Positions 24,101 through 36,870 are shown, counted from the stretch's first letter. The stretch is 64,000 nucleotides of DNA from Physcomitrium patens (GCF_000002425.4 NC_037271.1:6338374-6402373), one strand, 5' to 3'. Notes: generated by a model not told the origin, from the sequence alone. A program made the numbers and translations.

Positions 24101-25300
24101 TATTGATTGAAAATAAATCAATATTAATAGGATAAATGGAGATAATTTCTTTGCATACAGAAGAAAATCAAGCTACTGTCTTAGCCTAATAAGACAATCA
24201 AGCAGTATGTGAGATTCACTACCTCAAATTCTATAGATGCAACACCATAGAATATTAATAATTCTTCTAAAGAATATAGCATCTATAAATTATTGAAAAG
24301 ATTTTAGCTATGCATTGGCTCACACTTATAGCCAAACTGTCAATTAATATATGAAAAAAAATAAGTAAGATGAAAGAGATACTATCAAACTTCTAACAAT
24401 CTAAAAGTAAAAATTGTCAAATATGCCTTAATTATATGTCTAGGAATTTCTATTGAATGGACATATTTTAACAACTTACAACTTGAAGCTAGCCTTATGG
24501 ATTTCAATACCACTTGAAATCCCATATTATATACCCTACAATAAGAATTTGGTATTACAAAACCTTTTGCACCATACAAATAGCTTGACTTCCAAAAACC
24601 TCAATATCAACAAAATTGAGATTTATCAAACTATCAATATTTCACCAAAAAAATCTACTAAAGTGAAACTTTGTTTTCTTCCCACTAGAATGGTCACATA
24701 CCAACCTCAACTATCTATCAACATCTTCATAGAATGTTCTAACCTCCACTTAATACAATTCCTTTGAAATGACATCCAAGAAGAATTTGATGCATTTGTT
24801 GCAACCATTGAGCTCAAACAAGTTATCAACCATTCATTGCCCACTTACTTTTTATACATTGTTCAACTCATAGAAGTAAATAAAGAAAGATGAAAAATTG
24901 AATGGACTCAATACCATATACATAAAAAATCATCCTTAGATCTTGGAGGCAATATTGAAAACATTAGACTTCAAAGGCTCACTTGTAGTATTGGAAATCT
25001 ATGCAACCACAATCCAACACTTCAATGACTTCGACTACCAATATTAAATGTAGGATGGTCAAAGATATTTTTCTTTTGGAAAACAATACCCAACATAGCA
25101 ACCAAATCTTAAATCAAACAAGGAACATGACAAGACAAGTAATTAGGAGAGTACATAGATATATACTATTATAAATTAGGCTTTTATTCCAACCTATTGC
25201 TGTAGTATATATAGGCATATCAATGTTAGGATTCACCATAGTACAACAATAAACAATCACTAGAAAGTCAAAAGTTCTCTATCAATTTTTGCAACATGTC
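21121..25300 (+). mobile_element. Decayed L1-type LINE remnant
   Basis: The surviving order fits a plant L1 element: an endonuclease-like block near 21121..21240 (AWNDLILYLKVFDYF, then NNRRQ), the reverse transcriptase at 22340..22870, and a possible zf-RVT-like tail near 25030..25130 (FFFWKTIPNIATK). Stops and frameshifts occur throughout. Both ends are uncertain. Confidence 0.6.
22340..22870 (+). pseudogene. LINE reverse transcriptase remnant
   Basis: Read across stops, the frame shows IFDNIFTIFKAMS, then NQELIFFLINFEKAYDWMNW (the LINE motif around the first catalytic Asp, in which D has become N), then FLTMDVLGHIL, then IFVDDFALYLNKSEDNLDQT (equivalent of the FADD active site, here VDD) and AKVNCQKM. 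This order is that of non-LTR reverse transcriptase in plant L1 elements. It is not functional. Confidence 0.8.
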
Positions 25301-25740
25301 CATATTGACTAACCTAAAAATAGAGTTACTTCTCCTAGAGATAGACTTTGTGATATGTATATTATTAAGAGCATTAAATGTAGCTAGCACTCTTTATAAT
25401 ATTTACTGTAGTTTACAATAAATATTGTAGTTACACTGTTTTGAATGTAGTAGGAAGAAATTGTTTATCTTCTCCCTTTTTCTTTGTATATGTGATATAA
25501 CCACATAAATATACTCCCGCTTGTGTGAGTGTGTGTGTTTTTTTTATACACATTACTTCTAACTACTCTTGTGGCTCTCCAAACATTCTCAATACATATA
25601 ACTACCTAACTAATGGCCACACTTTAGTGCAATGTAATTTTCATAATTACTTTAATCCTAGTGGGGTCTTTATAGGTATCCATACCTACAAGATCTAAGA
25701 AATCAACTACTAATAAATGTCCTTCCTCTCCATGTCCAAT
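25301..25740. other. AT-rich spacer before the DnaJ-type gene
   Basis: Nothing recognised, apart from a short GT-rich tract near 25523. Confidence 0.5.
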
Positions 25741-25828
25741 TAAAAGAAGAAACCTTCAAGTGCAATTAATGGGGCAAGAGAACGAACGAACGAACGAACA
25801 GAATTCCATTTAGATGGATGTGGATGAA

Positions 25829-25838
25829 TAATATATAC
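25829..25838 (+). promoter_or_regulatory. Possible TATA element of the DnaJ-type gene
   Basis: AATATATACA lies about 230 bp before the start codon, at the transition from AT-rich spacer to GC-rich gene island. Position and sequence only; no other promoter evidence. Confidence 0.3.
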
Positions 25839-26063
25839 ATATCCAAACGCTGGATTGCAGGAACAGGATAACGGAGGAGGAGGCCAGCTCAAGTGAGTGA
25901 GTGAGAGAGGGGAACTGAGCTGAGCTCTGCCTCGGTTCCCCCTTCCCAGTGTTGTGGTGTATGTGTGTGTGTGATGTGTTGGAGAATTGATCATATTCGA
26001 GGGAGAGGACGGGCTGCTGCAGGATTCCGTTGTGGGCATTCTTTCTGACACTGTTCCGACAGG

Positions 26064-26429
26064 ATGACGCAGTTGCTGCGCGTTGGATTCGGCTTGAAAG
26101 GGTGCGAGCGGACGGACTTGGGGACCTTTCACGCGCAGAGGGCGCTGGGCGGACGAGGCCGGGCGCAGACGTGCAGAGTGGAGGCATTCTTTGGAATTGG
26201 AACTGGAGGAGGAGGGTCGGGGCAGGGCAAGGCGGCAGGGAAAGGGTGCGGTAAGTGCAAAGGGAAAGGGGGCGTGGAATGTCAGGGTTGCAAAGGGACT
26301 GGGAAGAACAAGAAGAACGGCAACATGTTTGAGCGTTGGAAGTGCTTCGATTGCCAGGGATTCGGCCTCGTGAAGTGCCCCAATTGTGGGGCAGGCGGCC
26401 TCACCCCTGAGCAACGCGGAGAGCGTTGA
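26064..26429 (+). CDS. DnaJ-type cysteine-rich zinc-finger protein, probably plastid
   Basis: 121 residues, a single exon. The N-terminal ~55 residues are basic and free of long acidic runs (MTQLLRVGFGLKGCER...), as in a chloroplast transit peptide. The C-terminal half holds four CxxC pairs in the DnaJ zinc-finger pattern: C62/C65 (CGKCKGKG), C73/C76 (CQGCKGTG), C94/C97 (CFDCQGFG) and C105/C108 (CPNCGAGG). It ends LTPEQRGER. There is no J domain. It belongs to the small plant family of stand-alone DnaJ cysteine-rich proteins related to BSD2 and LQY1, which act as zinc-binding chaperones or thiol-disulfide helpers in plastids; the exact substrate cannot be told. Start chosen as the first ATG in frame. 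The GC content stands out from the AT-rich flanks. It looks intact. Confidence 0.88.
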   Translation: MTQLLRVGFGLKGCERTDLGTFHAQRALGGRGRAQTCRVEAFFGIGTGGGGSGQGKAAGKGCGKCKGKGGVECQGCKGTGKNKKNGNMFERWKCFDCQGFGLVKCPNCGAGGLTPEQRGER

Positions 26430-26990
26430 ATCTTACGCTCGGCTCAACTCAGACTAGCTGGTCTGGTCGTTTCTTGTGTGGTGGAAGCATTAGCGAATGC
26501 ACATACCAGATTTATAGGCTTTCTAGCTGCTGTGTGGCGATGTATAATATTCTTCTGTGGCTTCAATTTCTAGCAGATTTCGGTCATTGATAACAAGCTA
26601 TGATTTCAGTCTTCGAACTCTTGCCACTGCTGAGTTTGGCCTATGCTGTTGCCATTGGTGACATCCAATTTTCGTCCAGACAAGTTTTGGCTTTGTAGTT
26701 TTACCAACATTTTGCAGTGTACACCGACCAATCTCTTGCAGTTTGGTACAAGGAGAGGGCTTTGTCGATTCTGCTCACCCCATGAGATGAGTTGCTTCAC
26801 ACAAATTCCTGCCTGTGAAATTCAGAGCCATGATGTGCTGTACAGATTGTAGTTATATGAGGATGGAAGTGCTTGGCTCTGTAGAGCAGAAGCCGCAAAT
26901 CAAAGTGCAAATCCTGTTTTGAGTATGAAATTATCGTCATAGTCAGGTGCTCATTTCCTTCGTCTGGCTTCTGAAAAGATTTCCAATTTT
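26430..26990 (+). other. Probable 3' UTR/downstream region of the DnaJ-type gene
   Basis: Moderately GC-rich and without a convincing coding frame. Confidence 0.4.
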
Positions 26991-27236
26991 TTGTTGTCCA
27001 AGGGACACCATAGCCATCAAAATGAGCTTCTGTACTTCCCTTCCATGGGAATTAGCGTGAAAGCGGAATCCGTTGATTATATAAGACCTCACCCAACTTG
27101 TAGTAAACGGTCAAAAGACAATTCCCAACACTCTTGTGAGATTCCCTACAGGTTACACTCGATGTCAATTCTTTGACTTTGATCAAATACAACAAAAAAG
27201 CTCATTTTGATGGCTATGGTGTCCCGTGGACAACAA
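26991..27236. repeat. Inverted repeat with 39-bp arms
   Basis: Arm 26991..27029 and arm 27198..27236 are reverse complements at 38 of 39 positions (the single mismatch is next to GGGACACC). The loop is 168 bp. A transcript of either strand could form a long near-perfect hairpin. Confidence 0.9.
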
Positions 27237-27403
27237 TGATCAAATACAACAAAAAAGAAAATTAGCTAGCAGTATATATATATATATATATACGCACTTG
27301 CTATTCTCTCACCCTGTTTGCCTCGATGCACTTTTCTCCACATGTGTCTGCAGACGTTGGGTGAGGTCTTATATAATCAACAACAAGTTGGGTGAGGTCT
27401 TAT
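27072..27403. repeat. Second inverted repeat set overlapping the hairpin
   Basis: GTTGATTATATAAGACCTCA and on (27072..27097) is perfectly complementary to 27356..27381. Part of it (27081..27100) is complementary again to 27384..27403. The direct repeat GATCAAATACAACAAAAAAG occurs at 27181 and 27238. The pieces interleave with the 39-bp hairpin. Confidence 0.85.
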
Positions 27404-29456
27404 TACAAGTTGTGGTGGTATTCCTTGTGCCAAGTCCTCACTTTTGAGGATGATTTCGATTCATGACCACATGCTATCCTCATGCGCCCCTCACCACTAT
27501 CCATCAACCTTTCATGGGCCTATGTATAGATATATATAAGAGGAGAATATTGGATTGTAACACAATAGCCACTTCAAAGGTCCTAAAACATTTAAATGGA
27601 TAAGGAAGCTTGTTCTCAAGAACTTTGTAAGCTTTAGAGAGTTTGCCTCATAGCCTTTAATATTGTTGTCTTAATCTCAATTGTAAGTATCGATTAAAGA
27701 AAGACCACTGCAATTTTTAAATTGTGTGTACAATTCTGTTGTTTTGTTCTATTTTTAAGATTTTATGTTTTTTGTTTGATAATTCATGCATTAAATGAAT
27801 TGTTTGTGTTGCTTGGGAGTATAACAAATTAATTAATTGTCATTTACTTTATAATTTTTTATGATATTTTAGATTTTTGGTAGTTTGGTTAATACTACAA
27901 AACTTTACTCTAAAAATGTTATATTTTAAAGAGATTAATAGCCATGTAACACAAGTCTTATTGATATATTTATATATATATATATATATATACACACTAG
28001 TGGTTTTAAAAGAAAAGACTAATGTTATATTGATTTTCAAATCTACACACATAATAATCGTATTTGATTTTGACAAAAATAAAAATACATCATTTTAAAA
28101 AGAACACATCATTAGGACAAGGAATATCTGTTAAGTAGAAACATTAATCAATAAATTCATTGCACAATGTTATGACTTTGTATTCTATTCATAAAACAAT
28201 GCCTTAGCACAAAAACACATATACATGTATGCACACAAAAGAAAAAAAAAAAAACTAAAAAAACTAAAAAAAAAAAAAAAAACTAAAATTTCAATAAGTG
28301 CACAAATGTATAGATGTTTTCCTTATTGGTAAAAATAGATAAGAAAATAAACTAAAATCCAAATGATCATTCTGTAGGTTGTTCCAAAATTGATGTGTTA
28401 AATCCAAGGTTTATAGGAACAAAAATCTAATTCTTTTTTATCACTCTATTGTTATAAAATATATAATTTAATCCATGCAATCCAATCATATTAAAATTTG
28501 AATTTTTCTTGTTGAAATTACATATTCTTTAGTATACAAAGATATGTGTTTCTTTTTTATTTATTTTTTGGTTTTTGAAAAGATCACAATAATAAAAATA
28601 AAAAAATAAAAAAATTGTGAACTGAATTAAATAAATAAAAGTCAACATGACATTAATTTTCTTTTTAGAAGAACATGGATGTTATATGAATTCAATCAAT
28701 ATACACATTAACTTTTACAATGCCACATAATGTTTTTTTCAAAGAAGTCAGTAGTTAAACATTAAAAATGATAATAATAATAATAATAATGATAATGATG
28801 AGTATTTCTAAATAAATCATCATTTCTAAGTATAAGGAATGTCATTTTTGCCCTATAAGCAGCTAAAATGTAATAATAAGTAAAGTAGATTAATTTAAAA
28901 AGATAACTATACTTTAAGGATCTAATTAATTTTTAAATCAGAAAGTGTTTTAAATACCAAAAAAATCAGAATTTTTATTTGAATATTGAATTTTTAGAAA
29001 TTATAAAAACCAATCATAAGAAAACTATAATTATTGAACCAAAAAATCATTATAGGTTTGTTTCAAAATTGTTTTAAACCTAAATTGTAAGTTATATCTA
29101 ATAAAATATTGATTCACTTTTGATTTTTAATTTCAATCTTTAACTATATAAACATAATATCATGTTCTTTTATAAATGTGTTATCTGTAGAAAGTGCAAA
29201 GAATTGATGTATGATTAAAGAACTATTCAAAATATATATATATATATTATTTTATCAATAAAAAATACCTTTATTCAATATCAAAATTATATAGTTATAT
29301 TTTAAAATGTGGTTAACTAGAAATAAAACTCTATTTAAATCTTCCATTATTATTTATTTATAATTAATTTATAACTTTTATATATAATTGAGTTTAATGG
29401 TACCATAGCCAATAAGCATACTGCATTTTATGTTTTTTTAGTTGTATTAATTTATA
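27404..29456. other. AT-rich intergenic DNA
   Basis: No coding sequence recognised. Holds (AT)n at about 27967..27992 and 29231..29246 and (AAT)n at about 28771..28790. Confidence 0.55.
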
Positions 29457-29490
29457 TATTAATAGAAAGTGTAACTCCTATTAGACATAA
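29457..29490 (+). repeat. Copia 5' LTR, left fragment
   Basis: Matches the first ~35 bp of the 3' LTR at 42430 (TTAATAGA, GTGTAACT, CTATTAGACATAA), then is cut by the gypsy LTR at 29491. Confidence 0.8.
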
Positions 29491-29742
29491 TGTAATAAGA
29501 TATAGATAAGATAGTTGTATTATTGATACATAGGAATAGATAGTTAGAACCATGTTTGAGAATTTATGGAAGTTTCTAGAATTGAGGTCAGGTTAGAGGA
29601 CTAAATAGGATCCACTGTGTTCCATTTTGTTTGGTTCTATTCAGTTTTGTTCTGGTCCAATTTGTCCTATTTTATGATGAGGTTTTACGTTGTTGTAGAT
29701 TAGAAGGATCTTAGATACTTGAGATAGAACAGTCTTGTTTCA
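29491..29742 (+). repeat. 5' LTR of nested gypsy
   Basis: 252 bp, paired with 36955..37205; followed by a tRNA-iMet-like primer site. Confidence 0.85.
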
Positions 29743-29743
29743 T

Positions 29744-29755
29744 TAGTATCAGAGC
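29744..29755 (+). other. tRNA-iMet-type primer-binding site
   Basis: TAGTATCAGAGC, one base from the plant consensus TGGTATCAGAGC; one base after the LTR end. Confidence 0.8.
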
Positions 29756-29929
29756 AATTGTTAGATTGTCTTTTGGTAGTATATCAATAGTCATCATCAA
29801 GTCAAAGGTTAGTTGTTGTGGTCACACTGGATAATGTATTGAAGCTACTACAAGCTACTCTTAAAAAATCAACTAAGAGATGAAAAGGCATTATAATAGT
29901 AAAGTCTAATGGAAAAATTATAGCATAGG

Positions 29930-32900
29930 AGATATGACAGAATAATCCCAAATGAATGTTCAAATACAGCATCTCTTAAACAAGATAGCTACTTTGCAAG
30001 AGCAAATAAAAGCCTTGAGGACAAGAAAGTTGACATTTGCTAGGCTACAATTGAGTAACCCTAGTACATACTTTGAGACTTCAAGATAAGAAGATGTATG
30101 TCAATGGCTCTTCAACATGCAATAATACTTCCAACTATCTCAAGCAAATACCACTAAAAGAATTATATATGTAACTAGTTGTTTGAAAGATATGGCAGCC
30201 ATTTGGTGGCGACATTGAGTTGAAAGTTATGGAGCTCAAGGTGGATTCTGAGATTGGAAGGAGTTTGAGAACGAGTTTAGGAATTAATTTTGGTCCATCA
30301 ATGCAAAGAAGATAGCATGAAATTAATTGAGAAGTCTTACATAATCTAGGTCAGTGTAAGATCATGTCTCTCAATTGAAGTTCTTATGTCTCTAAATTAG
30401 TAATGTTTTGGAGGCAAAGATGATAGATCAATTCCTACGAGGTTTGAAACTTGAGATCCAGTGAAAAGTAGAACTAAGAGATATATATACATTCGAAGAG
30501 GCAATTTGGATTGTAGAGAGGATCAATGCTATAGAATTCAGAAATCATAGAGCATGACCTATAGCACAAAGTCCTATACTGCTATCTAACATCATAGCAC
30601 AACAACCAATTTCAATGAAAATTAATGTCCTACAAGGATCATTGATACTACAAAGATGACAAATATTGGTGAAAAAGAAATTAATTTTATATTGTTGGGA
30701 GCCAGACCATCAGATTGGAGGTTGTTCAAAACATCAAAATTTAAGCATTAGCACAACAAGGCGAGTTTATAGTCTCAAAACTCACCAAGTCAATATTGAA
30801 ACAAAGTAGAAAAATGAGGCTCTTCAATAAAGGTGCCAAAGGCTAGTACTGAGATAGTTATTGTTTCTCAGAGACAAATGGCATGGCCTTGAACAACTAT
30901 AAAAAGAGTCAATTGGTGCATCTATCAGAACTACTAAAAAGACAACCATATCAAGTATTTATACATTATGGTTCTATAAAAAATTACATCTCAACTGAAA
31001 TTACGAACTAACTTGGAATTGAAACTAAAGCAATCAAAGAAAGAAGTATATACCTTGCAGATGATTGAGAGAATATATTAAGTAAGACATGTGAAGAAGA
31101 AACCTTGAGGTTGACTTACACTTATGACTTAAGAGAGAAGTTCAAGGTAATAAAGTTAAAATATGATATTATCTTTGATATGCTATGGTTTAATATAAGA
31201 AATAAACAAGTTGATTGGATAGCAAGGACAATATCTTTTAAAGATGGTAGATGCAAGGTAACTCTTTATACCTCTGCATCAAGTAAAGAAGAAAGACAAT
31301 CTACAACTAGAGACTTACTCTTAGAGACAACCTTTATAAAGAAGCAAGTACAATATAAGCAATCAATATATATAGTAGTTTCAAATCAATGATGGACAAG
31401 ACAATTAAAGGAGAAAAATGGATAGAACAACTTATACATGAATATCGTGATGTCTTTACAACCGACCTACCTATTGGCATGCCTCTTGATCAAAGTACCA
31501 TCTTTTAAATAGAACTATTGTCTGGAGCCAAATCAACAAGATGACCAATTTATTGCCTAGTACCAAAAGAATCTGAAGAGCTATGGAAGACATTAGACAA
31601 ACTCTTAAAAAAAGGCCTTATTCAAGAAAGTACATCACCATGAGGAGCACATGTATTCTTTGCACCCAAAAAAGATAGTGGACTTTATCTTTGCATCAAT
31701 TATTGAGGCATCAATAAGCACATTGTTAAGAATGCATATCCACATTCATGCATCAATGATCTTTTTGACCAACTTCAAGGTATGATTATCTTTAGTAAAT
31801 TGGATCTTTGGAGTGGCTATTGGCAAATACCTATTATAAGAGAGGATTTAAAAAAGATAGTATTTTATACATGCTATAGACATTTCTAATGGCTGATTTT
31901 ACATTTTGGTCTCACCAATGTTTCAACTTCTTTCATGGATCACATAAATAGATTCTTTTGAAACCTTTTTGATAATTATTTATTTTTTTTCATTGATGAT
32001 ATCTTTGTATATAATAAAATCCTTGAAGAGCATGAGCAATACCTATAAAAAGTATTACGTCGGCTATAAGATAGTTGCTTCTATTACAACTAATCAAAAT
32101 GTGAACTTTGAAAGTCAAAAGTCAACTTTTTGGAGTATGTGGTGTCCTCCAAAGGCATGCATATGGAAAAAGATAAGGTAAAAGTAGTGGAGGATTGGCC
32201 AACTTCTAAAGATGCTTCTGAAGTTTACTCATTTTTAGGCCTTACTAGATATTATTACTATTTTGTTCAGTGATTTGTATATTATTACCTCATTGACAAA
32301 CCTATTGGAGAATGGTGCCCCATTTGAATGGAAACTAGAGCAGTAAAGCGCCTTTGATAAGTTGAAGAAGGCACTCATTATTGCTCCAATATCATAATCA
32401 TATGATCTTAACCCTTTTTTGTACATTTGATATTGATGCTTCGGACTTTGCTATTGGAATAGTCCTTCAATAAGACTTTGGTAGAGGCCTTTAACTTATG
32501 GAATATAAATCACACAAGCTAAGAAGGATTGAACATAATTATTTTGCACATGATTAAGAGAAATTAGTAATTATATACACCACAAAGATGTGGCCGTACT
32601 ATTTCTTGGAGAAGCTAGTAGTTGTTTGGACTGACCATCAATCCTTGCTATATGATTTCTATCTAAAAATATATGATCACGACATCATCATTGGAAAGAA
32701 TAGTTGTAACTTTTTTATATCTAATTTGAGTATAACCAAAGATGACAACATATTCTACCAGACCGCTTATTGCATAGACCAGACTTGAAAGATGAATTGG
32801 GAGGGAAGACAAAATTCACTACCAATGGTAGAGTCATTTCAAATCTAATCAAGGAGATAGAATAGAAGGAAGCTACACATCAAGTTGTTTACTTTAAGAT

Positions 32901-33389
32901 GGTTAAGAATTAGTTGAAGATGGATAATATATACTATCGAGATTATAGTCTTAGTGATGGCTTATTCTATTTCAAGAAGCAAATTTATGTACTCGAGAAT
33001 GCTATACTTTGAACATATATACTTCAAGAAAGACATGACATCTCAATACCTAGATATCTAAGATGAGAGAAAACTCTAGAACGAATCTTAAAGAGATGAT
33101 TTTAGACAAGTTTGGATTGTGATGTTCAAACTTTTGTGTTCTCTTACGAGTCATGTCAATGTAATAAAGCATGTAATACATCATCTCTTTAACTATTGCA
33201 GCCAATTTTTTTACTTGTGGCATATTGGAAGTAGGTGATTATCGATCTCATTATGTACATGTCGCAAATGCCTCATAATCATACCATGGTTGTTGTCTCT
33301 GTGAATTGACTATGGAAGCAACTTTATTTGACTGCAATACACTTGGATATTGATGCTTCAACACTATCATTATTATACTGTAATTACTT
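29930..33389 (+). pseudogene. pol: Nested gypsy gag-pol remnant, first part
   Basis: Gag remains lie at about 29930..30700. Protease: VFIHYGSIKNYIS (about 30956), where the catalytic Asp is His. Reverse transcriptase begins near 31560 (LVPKESEELWKTLDKLLKKG), continues FSKLDLWSGYWQIPI and FGLTNVSTSFMDHINRF, and has active site FIDDIF at about 31990 in place of YVDDIL. RNase H-like IDASDFAIGIVLQ lies near 32430. Integrase zinc-binding and early core remains run to about 33389 (VVVSVN-stop, then AIHLDIDASTLSLLY), where homology stops abruptly. Stops occur in every domain. Confidence 0.75.
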
Positions 33390-35972
33390 ATAGTATATAA
33401 AAATTAGTTAATACATATAATATGTTCATAAGTCTTAGTGTATGTTAAAATGGTTAATAGATTAATTTAAAGAGAGTGGATTTAAGAAACTTTATTTTGA
33501 ATTTTATTTATTTTAATTATACCATTTAAGAAAATTATAGAACCTAAATATTTAATATGAAGCCATGAGAGGAGATTAGAGTATAAAGGAGAAATTTTTA
33601 ACTAATATGAGGCTTATTGGGAGGGATGAAAGTAAGGCATGGTTGGATGAAGGCAAGGCATGGAGATCTTCATTCCTATTAGTCGAAGGCCATGCCCAAT
33701 GGGCTTCAAGGAGGCTGCCCGAGGCCTTATTAGGGATTATGGTTTTTTTTTTCAAAGTCATTTGAACTTTGAAGGCTAAGCTTAGCAAGTTTAGGATTTT
33801 GGATACAAATAAGGTGCAAATTTTGTGTGATTTGGAGTTTTTATAAAGGAGTTATTGGCATTCAAAGTTAAGGTGTCAATTATGTACCTATTGTCACTCT
33901 TTGGGGCATAACATACATTTACAGAGAGCAATGAAAGATCGGCGACTAGGATTCGAGAGAGCATTTTTTTGACTATATCTTTTATATATTGTTTGATGAA
34001 TTTGGAGTTTGAATGAAGAAGTTATAGAGGGTTGAAGTAGGGTTGAAGTTAGTACATCTAAATCAAAGGCAATAAGTAAGTGATTTTGTTCATAGTAATG
34101 GTTGGAGCCATATCTTGAGTTTCTGATAGAATTTTTGGCTCAAATTTTTTGAAAAAGGTAGATAATTGTATAAAAAAACTATACATACAAACTTTGTAGC
34201 ATTTGGATGTTTAGTTTGTGAGATATAAAGAAAACTACATGTAGATCTATAAAAACTAGGGTTTGAAGATATTGTTAGGGTCTTGGTGATATCTTAAGAT
34301 CCGCAACGAATTTGTAGTCAAAAATTGTTGTGGTAGTTTTTAGAAGTATATTAGTACTTTATGTAGAATTTGAGTTTGTTTGAATAGTCCGATTTGAAGA
34401 TATGAGTTTTTGAAGTTTGAAAATAATACCCTACAAGGATATATAAGAATTTAGAGTTTTTTTAATCATATTTTGGGTGTTTTTGGGAACTTAAGACTTA
34501 TATATCAGTGTAATTGTTCTTAAAAGGAAAAATATTATATATATAAATTTGGTACTTTTATACTTTATACTTGATTTAGTGGTAACCAAAAGCCTAGCGC
34601 TTTCTTGAAGCAAATTCTTTCTACCTCGACATCATAATATATTAACTCTTGTTTGAGAATGCACTGAGCACTTGTTACAATTTTTTTAAAGTTTATTTAA
34701 TGTTCTATTAGATTTAAGATTTTTTTGTTGTAATTTCTATTCTATTTTTTATAGAATTCAAAATACTCTTAAAGAAATTATAAATAAAATAATAAGAAAT
34801 CTTAAAGAAATTCAAAAGAAATCCACAATAAACCTTAAAAGAATCCTTACGAAATCCTAAAAAAATCTTTAAATAATCACAAATATATTTTAAATAAATC
34901 TCAATCAAATCCTAATTTAATTCTTATTGAAACTTTAATAGACTTCAATCAAATCTTAGGCCAAATCCTAAGTAAATCTTAAACTCTAAACCAAATCTCA
35001 GATAAACTATAAATTCTAAATCAAATCCTAGAAAAATTTCAAATTCTAACCAAATCCTAAATTCTAAATCATAAACCAAATCTTAATCAAATCGTAGACT
35101 CCAAACCAAATCCTAAAAAAATTCTAAACTCTAAACCAAATCCTAAGGTAGTTTAGAACCTCAATATATTTTGATTTAACTATTGATCTTGTTTAAAAAT
35201 TTACACACCTCTTAATCCCTTAGTTATAAAGAAGTACAACAAATTTGAAGACAATTGCACTTACTAAATAAAAGAAAAATCCTAAAAGCTACTCAAATGT
35301 TGGCTAGCTTCTTTCTCCAACCTTGATGCTAATCTTCTAGTGCTAACATCTCTCCTTTGCATTATTTAATTGATCTCAAAATTCTCATATATATAAGAAA
35401 ATAAATCTACTACCTATACACATAACTTTCATTCTAATCTAACTAATATATTACAAGAAATCTTAAAAATCCTTATTACATCTTAAATTCTAGTTTCGGA
35501 GACCTTGATCCTTTTAAACCTCAATAATCCTTAATTCAACTATTAGATCAAACTAAAATTCATAATAAATATTAAGCACAATTGCAACCATTAATCTACA
35601 AAATTTCACTTGTAAATCTACTAATAAACTTCTAAAATTATCCAAAATACCAATCTTATTTTATTTCATGAAAATCCAAGTCATCTAAAACAATCTTAAC
35701 TTTATAAAGTTTTTACAAAATCAATACAAATTTAAATCATACAAAGTCAATGCTTATAAAAATCTTATTAATTCAGCTCTCAAATTCCACTCTCTAATTT
35801 GCAAAAGAACCCTAGAGTCTCCTTCAATGTCTAATTTTATATTTTAGGATCTGGTTTCAACCAAAGTTGACAACATGTCTTCTCTAAGTATCAATTCTTG
35901 ACTTCTTGAGATAAATTTTGCTAAAATCTATTCTTAATTCTCTCCTAGATATATCTATATCATTTAATTTTC
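33390..35972. mobile_element. About 2.6 kb of unidentified DNA inserted in integrase
   Basis: Integrase similarity breaks off near 33389 and resumes near 36000..36075. The same 9-mer TAATTACTT occurs at 33381..33389 and 35973..35981, as a target-site duplication would. No coding domain and no clear terminal repeats are visible, so the insert type is unknown; a non-autonomous element is the simplest reading. Confidence 0.5.
34880..35160. repeat. Degenerate CCTAAA-rich repeat tract
   Basis: Repeating words such as AAATCCTAAA, TCTAAACCAAATC and AAATTCTAAACTCTAAACC at irregular spacing, reminiscent of scrambled plant telomere units (CCCTAAA) but too degenerate to call telomeric. Confidence 0.5.
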
Positions 35973-35981
35973 TAATTACTT

Positions 35982-36870
35982 TTTTTTGCCTTATTTATGG
36001 TCCTACAAAATAAATAGAAGTCCATTTTGTAAAAGGCAATATTAGAACTTTTTAATTTTACTACCTTTGGACTATTATCTATATTTCTAAGATAATTTGC
36101 TATAATATTTTGACTTCTTAAATCTATAGCTTTCTATCTCTAAATGGATGAATAAATAGAATGTACAAATCAAACCTTAGAAGATATGTTGTGGGCATTT
36201 GTGGTGGTTCATCATAATGATTGGAATAAATACTTGAAGTCTTTAGAGTTTACTTATATTGATAGTATTCAAGCAAGTATTAGTCATTTACTATTTTTTC
36301 TTAACATTGAATAACATCCAATTATGCCAGCAACTCTCCATCATCCTATCTGTACTAACAACCTAATAACAAAAGAATTTATACAATGGCTTACAATGGC
36401 CTTAAAAGAAACACGACGCTATCTTTTTATTGCATAGAAGCAATATGCGGATAACTACTGGCAATACAAGACTTCTTGAGATAGTGATCACATTTTATTC
36501 TCCAACGCTAACTTACGACTTACTATATCAATCCAAATTTGTAAACTAGCACCTAGGTGGTTTAGAATTTTTTGCATTTTTGTAGTAATTTTTGATGTTG
36601 TATACTGCCTTGAGCTTCTACCACATATTCAAGTCCATCCAATTTCTTATATTTTGCAACTAAAAGAATTTCATATTCAGCTAAAGCACTTTCCGGATCA
36701 ACGTCAACCACCACCACCATTGGTTTTAATTGATGACCAACAAGAATATGAATTAGATAACATTTTGGAGCATTGCTATCTTTGCAGTGACAGATGACAT
36801 CCGCAACTTTAGTACAAAGTTCTTTAAAAAGGTTATTCCATCCATGATGCAATGTAGGAACGTGCACAAA
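35982..36870 (+). pseudogene. pol: Nested gypsy integrase C-terminus and chromodomain remnant
   Basis: The integrase core end reads NQTLEDMLWAFV near 36166, then DWNKYLKSLEFTYIDSIQAS. The C-terminal part reads LAPRWFRIF (36547), then HIQVHPISYILQLKEFH. The chromodomain begins LVLIDDQQEYELDNILEH (36727..) and reads YKVL-stop-KGYSIHDAM-stop-ER; both stops replace conserved Trp residues. This identifies the element as a chromovirus. Confidence 0.8.

Noticed and set aside
25740-26414. 224-codon minus-strand frame over the DnaJ-type gene
   Set aside because: It is the antisense of a GC-rich zinc-finger gene whose CxxC pattern is clearly on the plus strand; low-complexity Ser/Pro translation.
36562-36867. 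101-codon minus-strand frame that looks protein-like
   Set aside because: The plus strand here encodes the integrase C-terminus and chromodomain of the nested gypsy element; the frame is its antisense.
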